Positions 1-8,311 of a stretch of DNA of 64,000 nt are shown one piece after another (position 1 is the first letter of the stretch; each line of letters begins with the position of its first letter). This stretch comes from Streptococcus gallolyticus. GTDB taxonomy: Bacteria; Bacillota; Bacilli; Lactobacillales; Streptococcaceae. Where the stretch lies: NCBI GenBank assembly GCA_019794795.1, contig JAIMFC010000003.1, positions 124,001-188,000 on the forward strand. Direction: 5' to 3'. Position numbers and translations under genes: made by a program. Under the pieces are notes generated by a model. That model searched no databases. It saw only the letters and a list, made by a program, of their open reading frames with translations, and was not told the origin of the DNA.

Positions 1-130
1 GACTAGCCAGCAATGCTATATGAGGTGGGAAACTGGTAAGACCTCTCCCACATTAAATACATTGGAAAGGTTAGCAAAATTTTTGGGTATTACTGTTTCT
101 GAGTTAGTAGCTGAAAATCATTTAGAATGA
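1..130 (+). CDS. XRE-family regulator, C-terminal fragment (cut by window edge)
   Basis: The frame is open from base 2 to a TGA at 128-130 and reads through the last half of a Cro/C1-type helix-turn-helix (SQQ...YMRWETGKTSPTL) and a short tail. It is closely similar to the same part of the gene on the opposite strand (118-519), so the two are paralogues pointing at each other with their 3' ends overlapping by about 13 bp. The start lies outside the window. Probably a DNA-binding repressor or antirepressor of the conjugative element; the exact role cannot be told from 42 residues. Confidence 0.7.
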   Translation, partial: TSQQCYMRWETGKTSPTLNTLERLAKFLGITVSELVAENHLE

Positions 131-519
131 AACTTCTTATCGTTAGAAGCAGTTCTTCCGTTCTTTAGTAAGATACCTTTAGTTGACTGAGCATTTAGAT
201 AAGATTTCAAGCGTACTTGAATATATTGGTCAATAATGATTTTAAAATCATCAGAATCAGATTCACTTAATGGAATATTGTTTAAAGAAAGATATTCAGC
301 GTTTAGAACATCTTCTATGTTAAGACTATTGTCATTTACAAGACTAGAAATTGGAACATCAAAGAATTGGGCAATCTTTTCAACGCTTTTGAGGGTTGGT
401 GAGGTTTTACCAGTTTCCCACTTCATATAAGATTGTTGGGAAGTTCCGAGTTCTTCTGCTAGTTCCTTCTGGGTCATTCCAAATTCAAGTCGTAATTTCT
501 TAAGATTATCGGTAAACAT
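118..519 (-). CDS. XRE-family (HTH_3) transcriptional regulator
   Basis: 133 residues starting at the ATG at 519, chosen because AGGAGT lies just upstream; a longer frame to 567 would add a hydrophobic stretch without a ribosome site. Residues 1-60 form a typical HTH_3 domain (MTQKELAEELGTSQQ..., recognition helix before KWETGKTSPTL). Residues 65-133 have no recognised domain. Upstream and divergent is the strong promoter at 561-589 with two dyads (567-584 and 594-609) that are good candidate operators, so this protein may control the long RNA transcribed rightward. It is paralogous to the truncated gene at the window edge. Confidence 0.85.
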   Translation of the reverse strand: MFTDNLKKLRLEFGMTQKELAEELGTSQQSYMKWETGKTSPTLKSVEKIAQFFDVPISSLVNDNSLNIEDVLNAEYLSLNNIPLSESDSDDFKIIIDQYIQVRLKSYLNAQSTKGILLKNGRTASNDKKFHSK

Positions 520-560
520 ACAACTCCTAGAAAAAAATAAAAAGTTTTTTAAGAAAACCG

Positions 561-609
561 TTGACAAACATCATAAACAATGTTATTATATAAACATCAA
601 ACATGATGT
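561..609 (+). promoter_or_regulatory. Strong sigma-A promoter with two dyad operators
   Basis: TTGACA (561-566) and TATTAT (584-589) are separated by exactly 17 bp. AACAT-N8-ATGTT (567-584) fills the spacer and ACATC-N6-GATGT (594-609) covers the expected start site, an arrangement typical of repressor-controlled phage or ICE promoters. No protein gene follows for 1 kb, so the product should be RNA. Confidence 0.7.
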
Positions 610-1378
610 GTTAGATAGATTGAAGTGATTAAAGCTTAATCATTTCAATGTGTCTGATAGACATACTTCCTTTTTTCTAACAAAATTATGATTGAAAGAT
701 ATGCAGTTCACTTCTACAAAGAATCTCGTTTCAATAGGAAGTAAGAAGCACATTGGAAAATCAAAACAATAGCGTTAGAAAATATATCGTTCTTTGAAAA
801 TAATAAATAAAAAGCACGTCAGCGAATCAAGTAGACTTGCTTCCCCAACGTACAGTAAATGTGGTAATTTCATTGTATGCTATTTGAGGAAAAAAGTCAA
901 ATGGTTGCTGGTTAGGTAAGATTAGAATTATGAAGTGTTGAAGTTTGTTTCATAATGTTTTTATAAAAATGCAAAAAATAGAAATGAATTTCAGATTATT
1001 CTTTTTAAGTCTGTTCTTATCTAATGTGCTATGGTTTCTGCTAGTTTACCTGATTGAGAAAAGCTTAAAAGCTGCGAAAAACTAGAACTGCTACCGAATG
1101 TTAGTAGGTGGAGGCAAGGTCAAATTTTCTATCTTTATTCGGAAAAGGAGACAAGGCGGGCGGTGTGTGAGTCATAATTGTGGCTTGCTAATGGATAAGG
1201 TGTTGAGGACGAGGTGCTGATACCACTAGAAATCTGTGACTTATCCGAGGTAAAGAAGGGAAGTTGTTGTGAAACAACCTGAAACTTTACCGAGCTAAGA
1301 ATAGGGCTTAGTGTGCGAAGATATGAGCATGCATTTAATGTAGTAGACGGTTTATGCAATTAGACCGTCTTTTTAAAT
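596..1378 (+). ncRNA. Candidate large structured non-coding RNA (about 780 nt)
   Basis: No convincing ORF exists here, but the interval lies between a consensus promoter (561-589) and an intrinsic terminator (1345-1375). It is rich in perfect complementary pairs: 619-632 with 636-649 (one G-U), 651-655 with 659-663, 673-681 with 774-782 (9 bp), 691-697 with 729-735, 665-670 with 737-742 (crossing, pseudoknot-like), 927-934 with 949-956 (8 bp), 1041-1047 with 1079-1085, GGATAAG near 1192-1198 with CTTATCC near 1240-1246, GGTAAAG with CTTTACC (about 1249-1290), a GUGA-capped 6-bp hairpin near 1264-1279, and CTAAG/CTTAG near 1295-1311. Size, mobile-element context and a GC-richer 3' half resemble the GOLLD and ROOL classes of ornate large RNAs. 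Membership is inferred, not shown. Confidence 0.6.
1345..1375 (+). terminator. Intrinsic terminator of the long RNA
   Basis: AGACGGT (1345-1351) pairs perfectly with ACCGTCT (1364-1370), followed by a T run. Confidence 0.8.
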
Positions 1379-1389
1379 TTAAAAACACT

Positions 1390-1418
1390 AGAGCGTTATA
1401 TAGATATAGCGCTCTTTT
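1390..1418 (+). terminator. Second strong hairpin terminator
   Basis: A 12-bp stem (1390-1401 with 1404-1415, one G-U) followed by T-rich sequence. It insulates the RNA locus from the small genes downstream. Confidence 0.65.
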
Positions 1419-1615
1419 ATTAGTTTAAAGATGGTAAAGAAAATAGTATTTTTGTTTTCTTTCTTTAAGCTAATAATGCTAATAGATAATAGAAAGTAGG
1501 GGTTGTTATTTGTAAGATAAAGATTATACCAAAACAAAAGGTAACGAGTGATGGCACATTTATTTGGGGTGATTACATTTATCAAATATGTATTGTAACT
1601 AGTGAGGGAGAAATA

Positions 1616-1822
1616 ATGTATGAGCCAATTTATCCTTTTGTTTTGACTAAAAATGACACTGTTTATCTTGAAGAATTTTTGGAAGAATATGGAGAACAGT
1701 TGATAGAACACTATTTAAGCGGGAATCGTTTATACTTTTCTCGCTTTTTGTATGGCTTTGATACGTTGTTGAAAGAACGATTTAAACAACGCTGGTTTGA
1801 GAAAGGAGTAATGATTGATTGA
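1616..1822 (+). CDS. Small hypothetical protein (68 aa), frame open further upstream
   Basis: Starts at ATG 1616 with a GGGAGAA site just upstream. The acidic, aromatic-rich sequence (MYEPIYPFVLTKND...) matches no family I know. The frame stays open back to 1493 and that extension reads like protein (DGTFIWGDYIYQ...), yet it contains no ATG, GTG or TTG start. The gene may therefore be the 3' part of a longer ancestral gene, or may use a rare start. It overlaps the next small ORF by 8 bp, suggesting translational coupling. It probably belongs to the adhesin transcription unit that follows. Confidence 0.55.
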   Translation: MYEPIYPFVLTKNDTVYLEEFLEEYGEQLIEHYLSGNRLYFSRFLYGFDTLLKERFKQRWFEKGVMID

Positions 1823-1988
1823 ATTAGGGTTTCATCCACGGTTGGTTCATGGTCTGATTGCAGAAGTGTTTAGCAAGTATACTTATGATGAAGTTCCTAA
1901 GATTGGCAACGACAGTACAGTTAAGTATATTTATAAAAAATATGTTATAATTTTGTTAAAAAACTTGGAAACAAGCTTGGTTAAATAA
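1815..1988 (+). CDS. Small hypothetical protein (57 aa) with TTG start
   Basis: A TTG start at 1815 has AAGGAG at 1803-1808 and overlaps the stop of the preceding gene. The product begins LIELGFHPRLVHGLIAEVF and ends with a Lys-rich tail at a TAA at 1986-1988, 14 bp before the adhesin gene. The frame lacks an ATG. Function unknown; the overlap and tight spacing suggest a two-gene leader to the adhesin operon. It could instead be a decayed remnant joined to the upstream ORF. Confidence 0.45.
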   Translation: MIELGFHPRLVHGLIAEVFSKYTYDEVPKIGNDSTVKYIYKKYVIILLKNLETSLVK

Positions 1989-2002
1989 AAAGGAGATATA
2001 AA

Positions 2003-4537
2003 ATGAAAAAATCAAAAGTTCTTAGTGCAGTTTTAGTTTGCGGATTGTCTTTAAGTTTGGCAAATAGCGTATTTGCTGAAGAGACACCTAACCTCACAAC
2101 ACAACCTACAGATGATTCAACTGTGAAACAAGATACTACAGTTACTGAAAGTCAAGTTAAGACTGCTGAAGGTGAATATAATGAAGCCAAATCCTCTTAT
2201 GATAGTCAAGCTGATGTAGTAAAAGAAGCTAAAAAACAACTTGAAGGAGCTACAGAAGCAAAAGACTTGGCGAGTCAAAACCTTTCAGAAGCAAAAGACT
2301 TGGCAAACCAAGCTACTCCTGAAACCATTGAAACAGCTAAAACAGAAGTGAAAGCTATTGAAGGCGAAATTGCCAAACAAGAAGCAGCGCTTACTGAAGC
2401 ACAAGCAAACCAAGCTAAAGCTGAAGAGCATGTTACAGACCAAGAAGGTGTTGTTGCTCAATCAGGTCAAACAGTTAAATCTGCTGAAGGCGAGGTTAAA
2501 TCAGCTCAAACAGCTGTAAACAATGCTAAAGCTCTTCTTGATGGTACAGGTGCTCAAAAAGTCATTGATGAAGCAGATAAGGCTTCTACTAAATTAGCTA
2601 CTGATGAAGCAAAACTCGTCGAAGCACAACTCAAGGCTGATGAAGCAAAACTTGCTGATGGTGACCGTCAGTTACAAATTGACATGGCTACAATCGACCG
2701 TGATAGTAAACAAGCGACATTAACTATTACTGAAACGCGTCAAAAAACTGCCACTGAAAACTTGGCAAAATCTACTAAAGCAGTTGAAGAAGCTACACCA
2801 AAATTGGCAACGTTGAAAAATGCGGTTGATGGTATCAATACTATCAAAGTCTCAACTGAATATGTTGAAGCATTGAAAGAATACAATCGTCTTTTGTCTG
2901 CTACTGATGATGCTGGAAAACAAAAGCGTAAAGAAGTCTTTGCGAAGCTCCAAGCTTTGTCAGAAGTGGAATACAAGAACAATGTTTACAAAGCAAATAA
3001 GAATGATTCAACTACAAAGATTGATACAAATAATCTTTCAGAAGAAAACCTGAAAGAGTTGGCTTTCTTTGCACAAGACCTTGTAAATGACATTCGTAAA
3101 GCCTTTGGACATACGAATGTTTCAGTATCTAGTGGTTCAGTGAAGTTTGCAGATGATGTAACAGATAATTATGTAGCTGATAAGTGGTCATGGGATGATG
3201 TATCAAAATATGGTCATGACGCTTATGCGATTGCGAAAGCAGCACAAGCAGACGGATTGAAATTTAATGCAGAACAAGTTAAAGGTGTTATGCGTTCAAA
3301 AGAAAATCAATCCTATGAAAACTTGAATAGTTGGAAATATGAGTCTAAGACAATTTCAATGGCTAATGCAAAAGAAATGGTCTTTACTTCAGTGCTTGAC
3401 TTTATGTTTAACGGTCTTGAATTTGCTCATGCTCGTTCAATCGCTGGCTTTAGTTGGTCAAAAAATCTGGTCAAACAGTATTTGGGTGTTGATATGTCAA
3501 CACGTGATCAAGTAACAAGTGTCCACTTCTTACTTGCAACACCTGAACAGGTTGATTCAATGTCAGCTACTAAATTTGATGAAGCTGAACTTGTAAACCC
3601 AATCAGTAAAGATAAAGTTCTGTCTGATTACGAAGCCTTCAAAACAAAATATGAAGGTTTAGTCTCAACTCGTGAAGCAGACAAAGCAACTCTTACAAAA
3701 GCGATACAAGCGGTTTCTGAAGCTAAACAAGATCTTGAGGCTGCTAAGGATGTCTTGAAACGTGCAGAAGCTATCAAGGTTCTTTCTCCTGAAGCTCAAA
3801 CCAAATTAACTGAAGCACAAAAACAAGTTGAATCTAGTCGCTTGGCGAATGATAAAGCTCAAGAAGCTGTTAAAGCTTTGACAGCTGATATTAAAGCTAA
3901 ACAAAAAGTCTATGACGAAGCAAAAGCGCTCCTTGCGGACAAGGAAGCTAAACTCGCTGAAGCAAAACAAGTCTTTGCCAAAGACAGTCAAGAATTGGCA
4001 CGTCTCAAGAATGAAGTGAAATTAGCTGAAGCGAAAGTATTTGATGTGAAAGCAGCACTTGCTACAGCTAAACAATCTCTTGCAGATAAATTGGCTCACG
4101 TGGAAAAATTGACACATGCTCCAGAAGAGCTTGAAAAAGCACTATTGGCTTATACTGAAGCAGAAAAAGCCTACAACGAAGCATTGTCAACACTAACTCT
4201 TGAAAATGACAAGCTTATTAGCTTGCAACAAGACCGTGATGTCAAATTTAAGATTTGGCAAGACCTTCTTGCGAAATACAACAAACAAGAGGAAGCTAAA
4301 CGGTTGGCAGATACTTTGAAACATGCTGAAGAAACAGAAGTACGTTCTAAAGCAGAGGGTAAATCTGAAGTTATTCAACTTGCTAATAAAGCGACAACTT
4401 CTAAAGTGAGTTCAACTGTCCAATCTTCTACATTGCCTTCTACTGGTGAATCAAAATCTTCATTTGTATTAGTTGGTTTATTAATGTTAGTTTCTATGTT
4501 TGGGTTGTTTATTACTGGTCGTCGTAAAGAAAATTAA
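2003..4537 (+). CDS. LPXTG-anchored SEC10/PgrA-type surface protein
   Basis: 844 residues, start ATG 2003 behind AAGGAG. Residues 1-26 are a signal peptide ending VFA-EE. Two long Ala/Glu/Lys-rich coiled-coil blocks (about 45-270 and 555-780) flank a globular domain (about 330-530, with WSWDDVSKYGHDAYAI and FAHARSIAGFSW) that I recognise as the surface-exclusion domain of the SEC10/PgrA family. The C-terminus is a sorting signal: LPSTGE, a hydrophobic segment, then GRRKEN. Such proteins sit on the wall and in enterococcal plasmids reduce transfer into cells already carrying the element. A paralogue with the same layout lies at 59,991-62,552 in the second element. It is followed by a terminator at 4554. 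Confidence 0.85.
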   Translation: MKKSKVLSAVLVCGLSLSLANSVFAEETPNLTTQPTDDSTVKQDTTVTESQVKTAEGEYNEAKSSYDSQADVVKEAKKQLEGATEAKDLASQNLSEAKDLANQATPETIETAKTEVKAIEGEIAKQEAALTEAQANQAKAEEHVTDQEGVVAQSGQTVKSAEGEVKSAQTAVNNAKALLDGTGAQKVIDEADKASTKLATDEAKLVEAQLKADEAKLADGDRQLQIDMATIDRDSKQATLTITETRQKTATENLAKSTKAVEEATPKLATLKNAVDGINTIKVSTEYVEALKEYNRLLSATDDAGKQKRKEVFAKLQALSEVEYKNNVYKANKNDSTTKIDTNNLSEENLKELAFFAQDLVNDIRKAFGHTNVSVSSGSVKFADDVTDNYVADKWSWDDVSKYGHDAYAIAKAAQADGLKFNAEQVKGVMRSKENQSYENLNSWKYESKTISMANAKEMVFTSVLDFMFNGLEFAHARSIAGFSWSKNLVKQYLGVDMSTRDQVTSVHFLLATPEQVDSMSATKFDEAELVNPISKDKVLSDYEAFKTKYEGLVSTREADKATLTKAIQAVSEAKQDLEAAKDVLKRAEAIKVLSPEAQTKLTEAQKQVESSRLANDKAQEAVKALTADIKAKQKVYDEAKALLADKEAKLAEAKQVFAKDSQELARLKNEVKLAEAKVFDVKAALATAKQSLADKLAHVEKLTHAPEELEKALLAYTEAEKAYNEALSTLTLENDKLISLQQDRDVKFKIWQDLLAKYNKQEEAKRLADTLKHAEETEVRSKAEGKSEVIQLANKATTSKVSSTVQSSTLPSTGESKSSFVLVGLLMLVSMFGLFITGRRKEN

Positions 4538-4553
4538 ATTGTTTATTGGAACT

Positions 4554-4580
4554 AGGAAGAATGAAAATTCTTCCTTTTTT
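4554..4580 (+). terminator. Terminator after the SEC10/PgrA gene
   Basis: AGGAAGAAT (4554-4562), GAAA loop, ATTCTTCCT (4567-4575), then T run. Confidence 0.85.
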
Positions 4581-4736
4581 ATTGTTTAAGAAAGCAGACG
4601 AAAAAATTTGCTTCGTATGAGGTTGTTAGTCCTAGTTTGATTATGGGATGTAGGGAGTCGATTATAAATACTTATGAGAGAACTACAGGTGAAAAAGTAT
4701 TAAGAAGAGGATAATGAAATGTTTGAAATGATTAGA

Positions 4737-4766
4737 GCACCATCTTATTAGAGGTGTTTTTATTTT
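4737..4766 (+). terminator. Weak hairpin with T-rich tail before the AgI/II gene
   Basis: GCACC (4737-4741) pairs with GGTGT (4753-4757) ahead of a T-rich tail. The 220 bp between the two adhesin genes otherwise hold no convincing ORF; this may attenuate read-through into the adhesin. Confidence 0.4.
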
Positions 4767-4805
4767 ATTTAATTATTGTAATTTAGAAAGAAAAGAAGGT
4801 AATTT

Positions 4806-7800
4806 ATGTTTAAAAATCAAAAAACGTATGGCTTGAGGAAAGCGAAAAATGTCACAACGCTTGTAGGTTGTGAAGTAGGTCTTACATCTTCTGCGAAGAA
4901 GATTATTGCTGGTGTTGCACTCGCTGGTACATTGGTTGTTCCTGCTCTTGCTGGAAATGTAGTAAGCGCTGATGAAGTTGGCACAGGAAATCCAGCTACT
5001 AACTTAGTTGAAGTTCAACCATCTGCAACTGAAGGCAATTTGAATGCTGGTGCGAATGCGAATCAAACTGAAACGATTACGAATATTGTAACATCACCAA
5101 AATTAGGTGAAGCAGTTTCTAGTGCAAAACAAGCAGGTGTAATTGTGAATGGTGGTGAAACTGTTACTTATGACAATTATACTGAAGCAAGTGATGATTT
5201 TGCGAAGCAAATAGAAACTGTTAATGAAGTAACAGAAAACCATATTGAAACCAAAGAAGCAGTTTCTAAAGCGAATGGTAAAGTTGCTGAATTGGAAGAA
5301 GAAGCTAAAAAAGCTGGCATTTCAGTGGAAAAAACAACTGAAACAGTATCAGCCCCTAAAGGTGTAGATACTGATACAAAATTAGCCAAAGAAACACTTG
5401 ATATTTTCAACGTTGCAAAGTCAAAAGTTGATGAAGCAAATGCGAACGGTGCCGAATTAAAAGATAAAGCAAAACAAGCAGGTGTGAATGTTGCTGATGG
5501 CAGTCCTAAAACGGTTAAAACTGCTGGTGAAGTGAATCCTGATTTCTCAAAACAAGAAGGAGTCATTTCAAACTACACTGATACAAAAGCGTCAGCTGAA
5601 AAAGCAAACAAAGCAGTAGCTGATTTGGTAGAAAAAGCAAAAGCAGCAGGCTTGACTATTACTTTAACAGATAGTTTAGTTTCAACTCCTTCAGAAGTAA
5701 ACAGTGACTTGACAAGTGCTTTGAAAGCAGTTGAAGATTACAATGCTTCAACACTAGCAGTAATTGCTGCTAATAAAGACGCTGAAGCAATCAAAGCACT
5801 TGCAGCTAAAGCTGGTGTTAAAGTGGTTGAAAAAACAGCTACAGTAACGACTGGTACAAATCCAAATACAACAGGAAATGCAGAAGCTAAATCAACGATT
5901 GCAGCTTTTGAAGCACTTGTAGAAGAAGCTGAATTAGAGAATCAAAAGGCTGATGAAAAGTACAATCTTGAATATGCTGCATATGAGAAAAAACTTGCTG
6001 AAGCACAAGCAACAACGAATAAAGTTGGTTACTTGTCTGAAGTTGTTATTCAGGGCTTGCTCATGAAATCGGAATCAAATGCTAAATTGGCTGTTGAGTT
6101 CCAAGGCGAAGCTGAAAAGCGTAAAACAACCGTATTTGACGGACGTGTGAATCATGATTATGATTACCATATTCAAGGTGACGGTAAGTTGGTAGCGACT
6201 TATACAAATTTGGAAAATTCGTATTATAACGGTAAAAAAATCGCTAAGGCAGTTTACACTTATAGCGACCCACAGCGTTTGGGTGTTTGGTTAAACGTAC
6301 ATAATGACCCAACAATCACCGTCACTTATGAAATGGACTCAAAAAGTAGCGGATATGTGACAGGAACTAGTAAGTTAGCTATGGATGTTGAATACTTCTA
6401 TGAAGACGGTTCAAAAGTCACGTATAATGCTGAAGCTCCTGCGGTGTTTGCCTTAAATTCAATGAACCGTTCAAAAAACTATGCTGGTACAGGTGCTGGT
6501 GAAGGTGTGACTGTTCTTTCAGCTAATGCTAAGTTCGTATCTATCAATGGCTCTACAGTTGCACAAGAAGGAAAACTTATCCATGCAATGAAATATAATG
6601 ACTATAAATCTAACGGGTCTGATTATGAGTCATCTGATTGGGACACTTCAACATCCTCTACACGCTATTACGGTGCAGGAGCTCTTGTGGTTTCTGGTGG
6701 AGATAAACTAACTTTGGAATTGTCTATGGACCAAGTTAATGCTCCGCTATTAAGTTCAGGTCGTTATTGGTTTGCTCTAAATACGAATGTATCTGCTCCA
6801 GTGATTGAAAAACCAGTTAAACCAATACCAAAAGAAATCAATCCACCAGCAACTGGTGTCGAAGTGACAACATACAAGGTTGATAAGCCTGCTTTGGAAG
6901 CAACTACCTACACTGTACCGACACCAACAATTCAAGTGCCAATCTATAATGTTGACAAGCCTCAGTTGACTGCGGTTGTCTACAAGGTGGCGGAAGCAAG
7001 TGTTCCAGTTCACGATGTGCTTGTAAAACAAACACCTCAAATCACGAAAGCAGTTAAAAATGCGGATGACGTGGATATTGATACCATGCTTGTGCCAAAA
7101 GGTGAAGTAGTTTCTTACGAACTCAATGCGCCTACACTTAAAGCTGGTCGTCCTGTCTACGCTTCAGGAAAAGGTCAAGACGCTCTTCCAAGCGGTTACG
7201 TGACACTTGTTGAAGAAACTATCAAAGCTAACGAAGCAAACTATGTGTTGACTTACAATGAAGCAAGCAATACTTACGATATTGACTTCACTAATGACTT
7301 GGTAGCGAAGTTGAATAACGACAATGCAACAGACTTCAAATTGCCAAATCTTGTCATTGTTGGTTTCCCTTCAAATGACGGTGCAACCTATGAAAACACA
7401 TGGAAATTGGAATTGACAGAAGTTCCAGATTCTAATACTCCTGATGAACCAGGTAAAACAATTACAATCTACTCAAACAAGGTTGTGATTCATACTCCTG
7501 GCAAAGACAAGGACAAAGAACCAGACCCAGAAAATCCAACACACGGTGGTAGCGTGATTAAACCTGAAAAACAAGTCCTTGACAAAGAAGGAAATGATAT
7601 TCACGGTAAGACAGTTACTCAAGGTGATGTGATTACCTACGTTGGTAAATGGGACTTAGATCAATACAAAGACATTGTGGCTAGTGCGGTAGCTATCTCA
7701 CGTGGCTTTGGTTATTTGGATAACTATGACGAATCCAAAGTTAAGTTCTTGACAGATACTGCTAAATTCAATACGCAAGAAGATGGTAGTGGTGAGAACG

Positions 7801-8249
7801 TAGAAGGCTTGAAAGCCTATGTTGTTAAAGATATTTCTGAAGCTCCAAAAGAAATTCAAGACATGCTTAAAAATGCTGGAATTGAAATTGCCAAAGGTGA
7901 TGAGTTTGTCTTCTGGGTTGCGGAAAATCCACAAGAATTCTATGACAAGTATGTGAAGACAGGTACAAATGTTTACATGATTGCGAATGCTGAAACTAAA
8001 GCTGAAGGCAAAGCAGACAACGTCATTTATCAGGTTGATTTTGGCAATGGCTATGTTTCTAACGTTGTTACAATCAATATCGTGAAACCACAAGAACCAG
8101 CTAAGCCAACTCCAAGCACACCAGTAGCGCCAGCTTCTGTGTTACCAAGTACTGGTGAAGCAAGTTCGTCTGTTGGTTTAATTGCTGGTATCTTGTTGTT
8201 TGTGACAAGCATGTTTGGTTTGGCTAAAGTTAAAAAAGAAGAAAAATAA
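4806..8249 (+). CDS. Antigen I/II-like LPXTG adhesin
   Basis: 1147 residues. An N-terminal SSAKKIIAG-type signal segment ends near residue 56. Residues about 90-385 are repeated Ala-rich helical units, each ending in a KAG(I/V/L) + VT-like segment, as in AgI/II A-region repeats. Residues about 400-665 resemble the lectin-like GbpC/Spa V-domain. A Pro-rich stretch with repeated TTYKVDKP/VYKV units (about 665-760) is followed by C-terminal isopeptide-type domains (about 760-1100). LPSTGE, a hydrophobic span and KVKKEEK form the sorting signal. AgI/II proteins bind host glycoproteins and other bacteria; those in ICEs may also promote donor-recipient contact. A paralogue starts at 62,607. Confidence 0.8.
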   Translation: MFKNQKTYGLRKAKNVTTLVGCEVGLTSSAKKIIAGVALAGTLVVPALAGNVVSADEVGTGNPATNLVEVQPSATEGNLNAGANANQTETITNIVTSPKLGEAVSSAKQAGVIVNGGETVTYDNYTEASDDFAKQIETVNEVTENHIETKEAVSKANGKVAELEEEAKKAGISVEKTTETVSAPKGVDTDTKLAKETLDIFNVAKSKVDEANANGAELKDKAKQAGVNVADGSPKTVKTAGEVNPDFSKQEGVISNYTDTKASAEKANKAVADLVEKAKAAGLTITLTDSLVSTPSEVNSDLTSALKAVEDYNASTLAVIAANKDAEAIKALAAKAGVKVVEKTATVTTGTNPNTTGNAEAKSTIAAFEALVEEAELENQKADEKYNLEYAAYEKKLAEAQATTNKVGYLSEVVIQGLLMKSESNAKLAVEFQGEAEKRKTTVFDGRVNHDYDYHIQGDGKLVATYTNLENSYYNGKKIAKAVYTYSDPQRLGVWLNVHNDPTITVTYEMDSKSSGYVTGTSKLAMDVEYFYEDGSKVTYNAEAPAVFALNSMNRSKNYAGTGAGEGVTVLSANAKFVSINGSTVAQEGKLIHAMKYNDYKSNGSDYESSDWDTSTSSTRYYGAGALVVSGGDKLTLELSMDQVNAPLLSSGRYWFALNTNVSAPVIEKPVKPIPKEINPPATGVEVTTYKVDKPALEATTYTVPTPTIQVPIYNVDKPQLTAVVYKVAEASVPVHDVLVKQTPQITKAVKNADDVDIDTMLVPKGEVVSYELNAPTLKAGRPVYASGKGQDALPSGYVTLVEETIKANEANYVLTYNEASNTYDIDFTNDLVAKLNNDNATDFKLPNLVIVGFPSNDGATYENTWKLELTEVPDSNTPDEPGKTITIYSNKVVIHTPGKDKDKEPDPENPTHGGSVIKPEKQVLDKEGNDIHGKTVTQGDVITYVGKWDLDQYKDIVASAVAISRGFGYLDNYDESKVKFLTDTAKFNTQEDGSGENVEGLKAYVVKDISEAPKEIQDMLKNAGIEIAKGDEFVFWVAENPQEFYDKYVKTGTNVYMIANAETKAEGKADNVIYQVDFGNGYVSNVVTINIVKPQEPAKPTPSTPVAPASVLPSTGEASSSVGLIAGILLFVTSMFGLAKVKKEEK

Positions 8250-8253
8250 TAAC

Positions 8254-8284
8254 TATTGACCTAGATATGTCGTGAAAACTGTCT
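8254..8284 (+). promoter_or_regulatory. Intergenic motif shared with the second element
   Basis: The segment beginning ATTGACCTAGAT and ending in AAAACTGTCTAA is close to the one at 62,556-62,580 (ATTGACCGAGATGTCATAAAACTAG). Both follow a surface-protein gene and precede a start codon by 20-50 bp. It could be a promoter -35 region or a translational control site; its role is unknown. Confidence 0.35.
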
Positions 8285-8311
8285 AATTTAAAAAAAGAAA
8301 AGGAAAAAATT

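Noticed and set aside
1..600. Left attachment site (attL) of the first element
   Set aside because: No copy of the tRNA-Lys 3' end is present here; the left end must lie outside the window.
1388..1711. A 107-codon minus-strand frame
   Set aside because: Low-complexity Phe/Ile/Asn sequence across AT-rich DNA, overlapping a better plus-strand ORF and a terminator; no ribosome site.
2740..2982. Minus-strand frames inside the adhesin genes (also near 5177-5566 and 59,302-59,772)
   Set aside because: Antisense of repetitive Ala/Glu/Pro coding sequence; composition is that of shadows.
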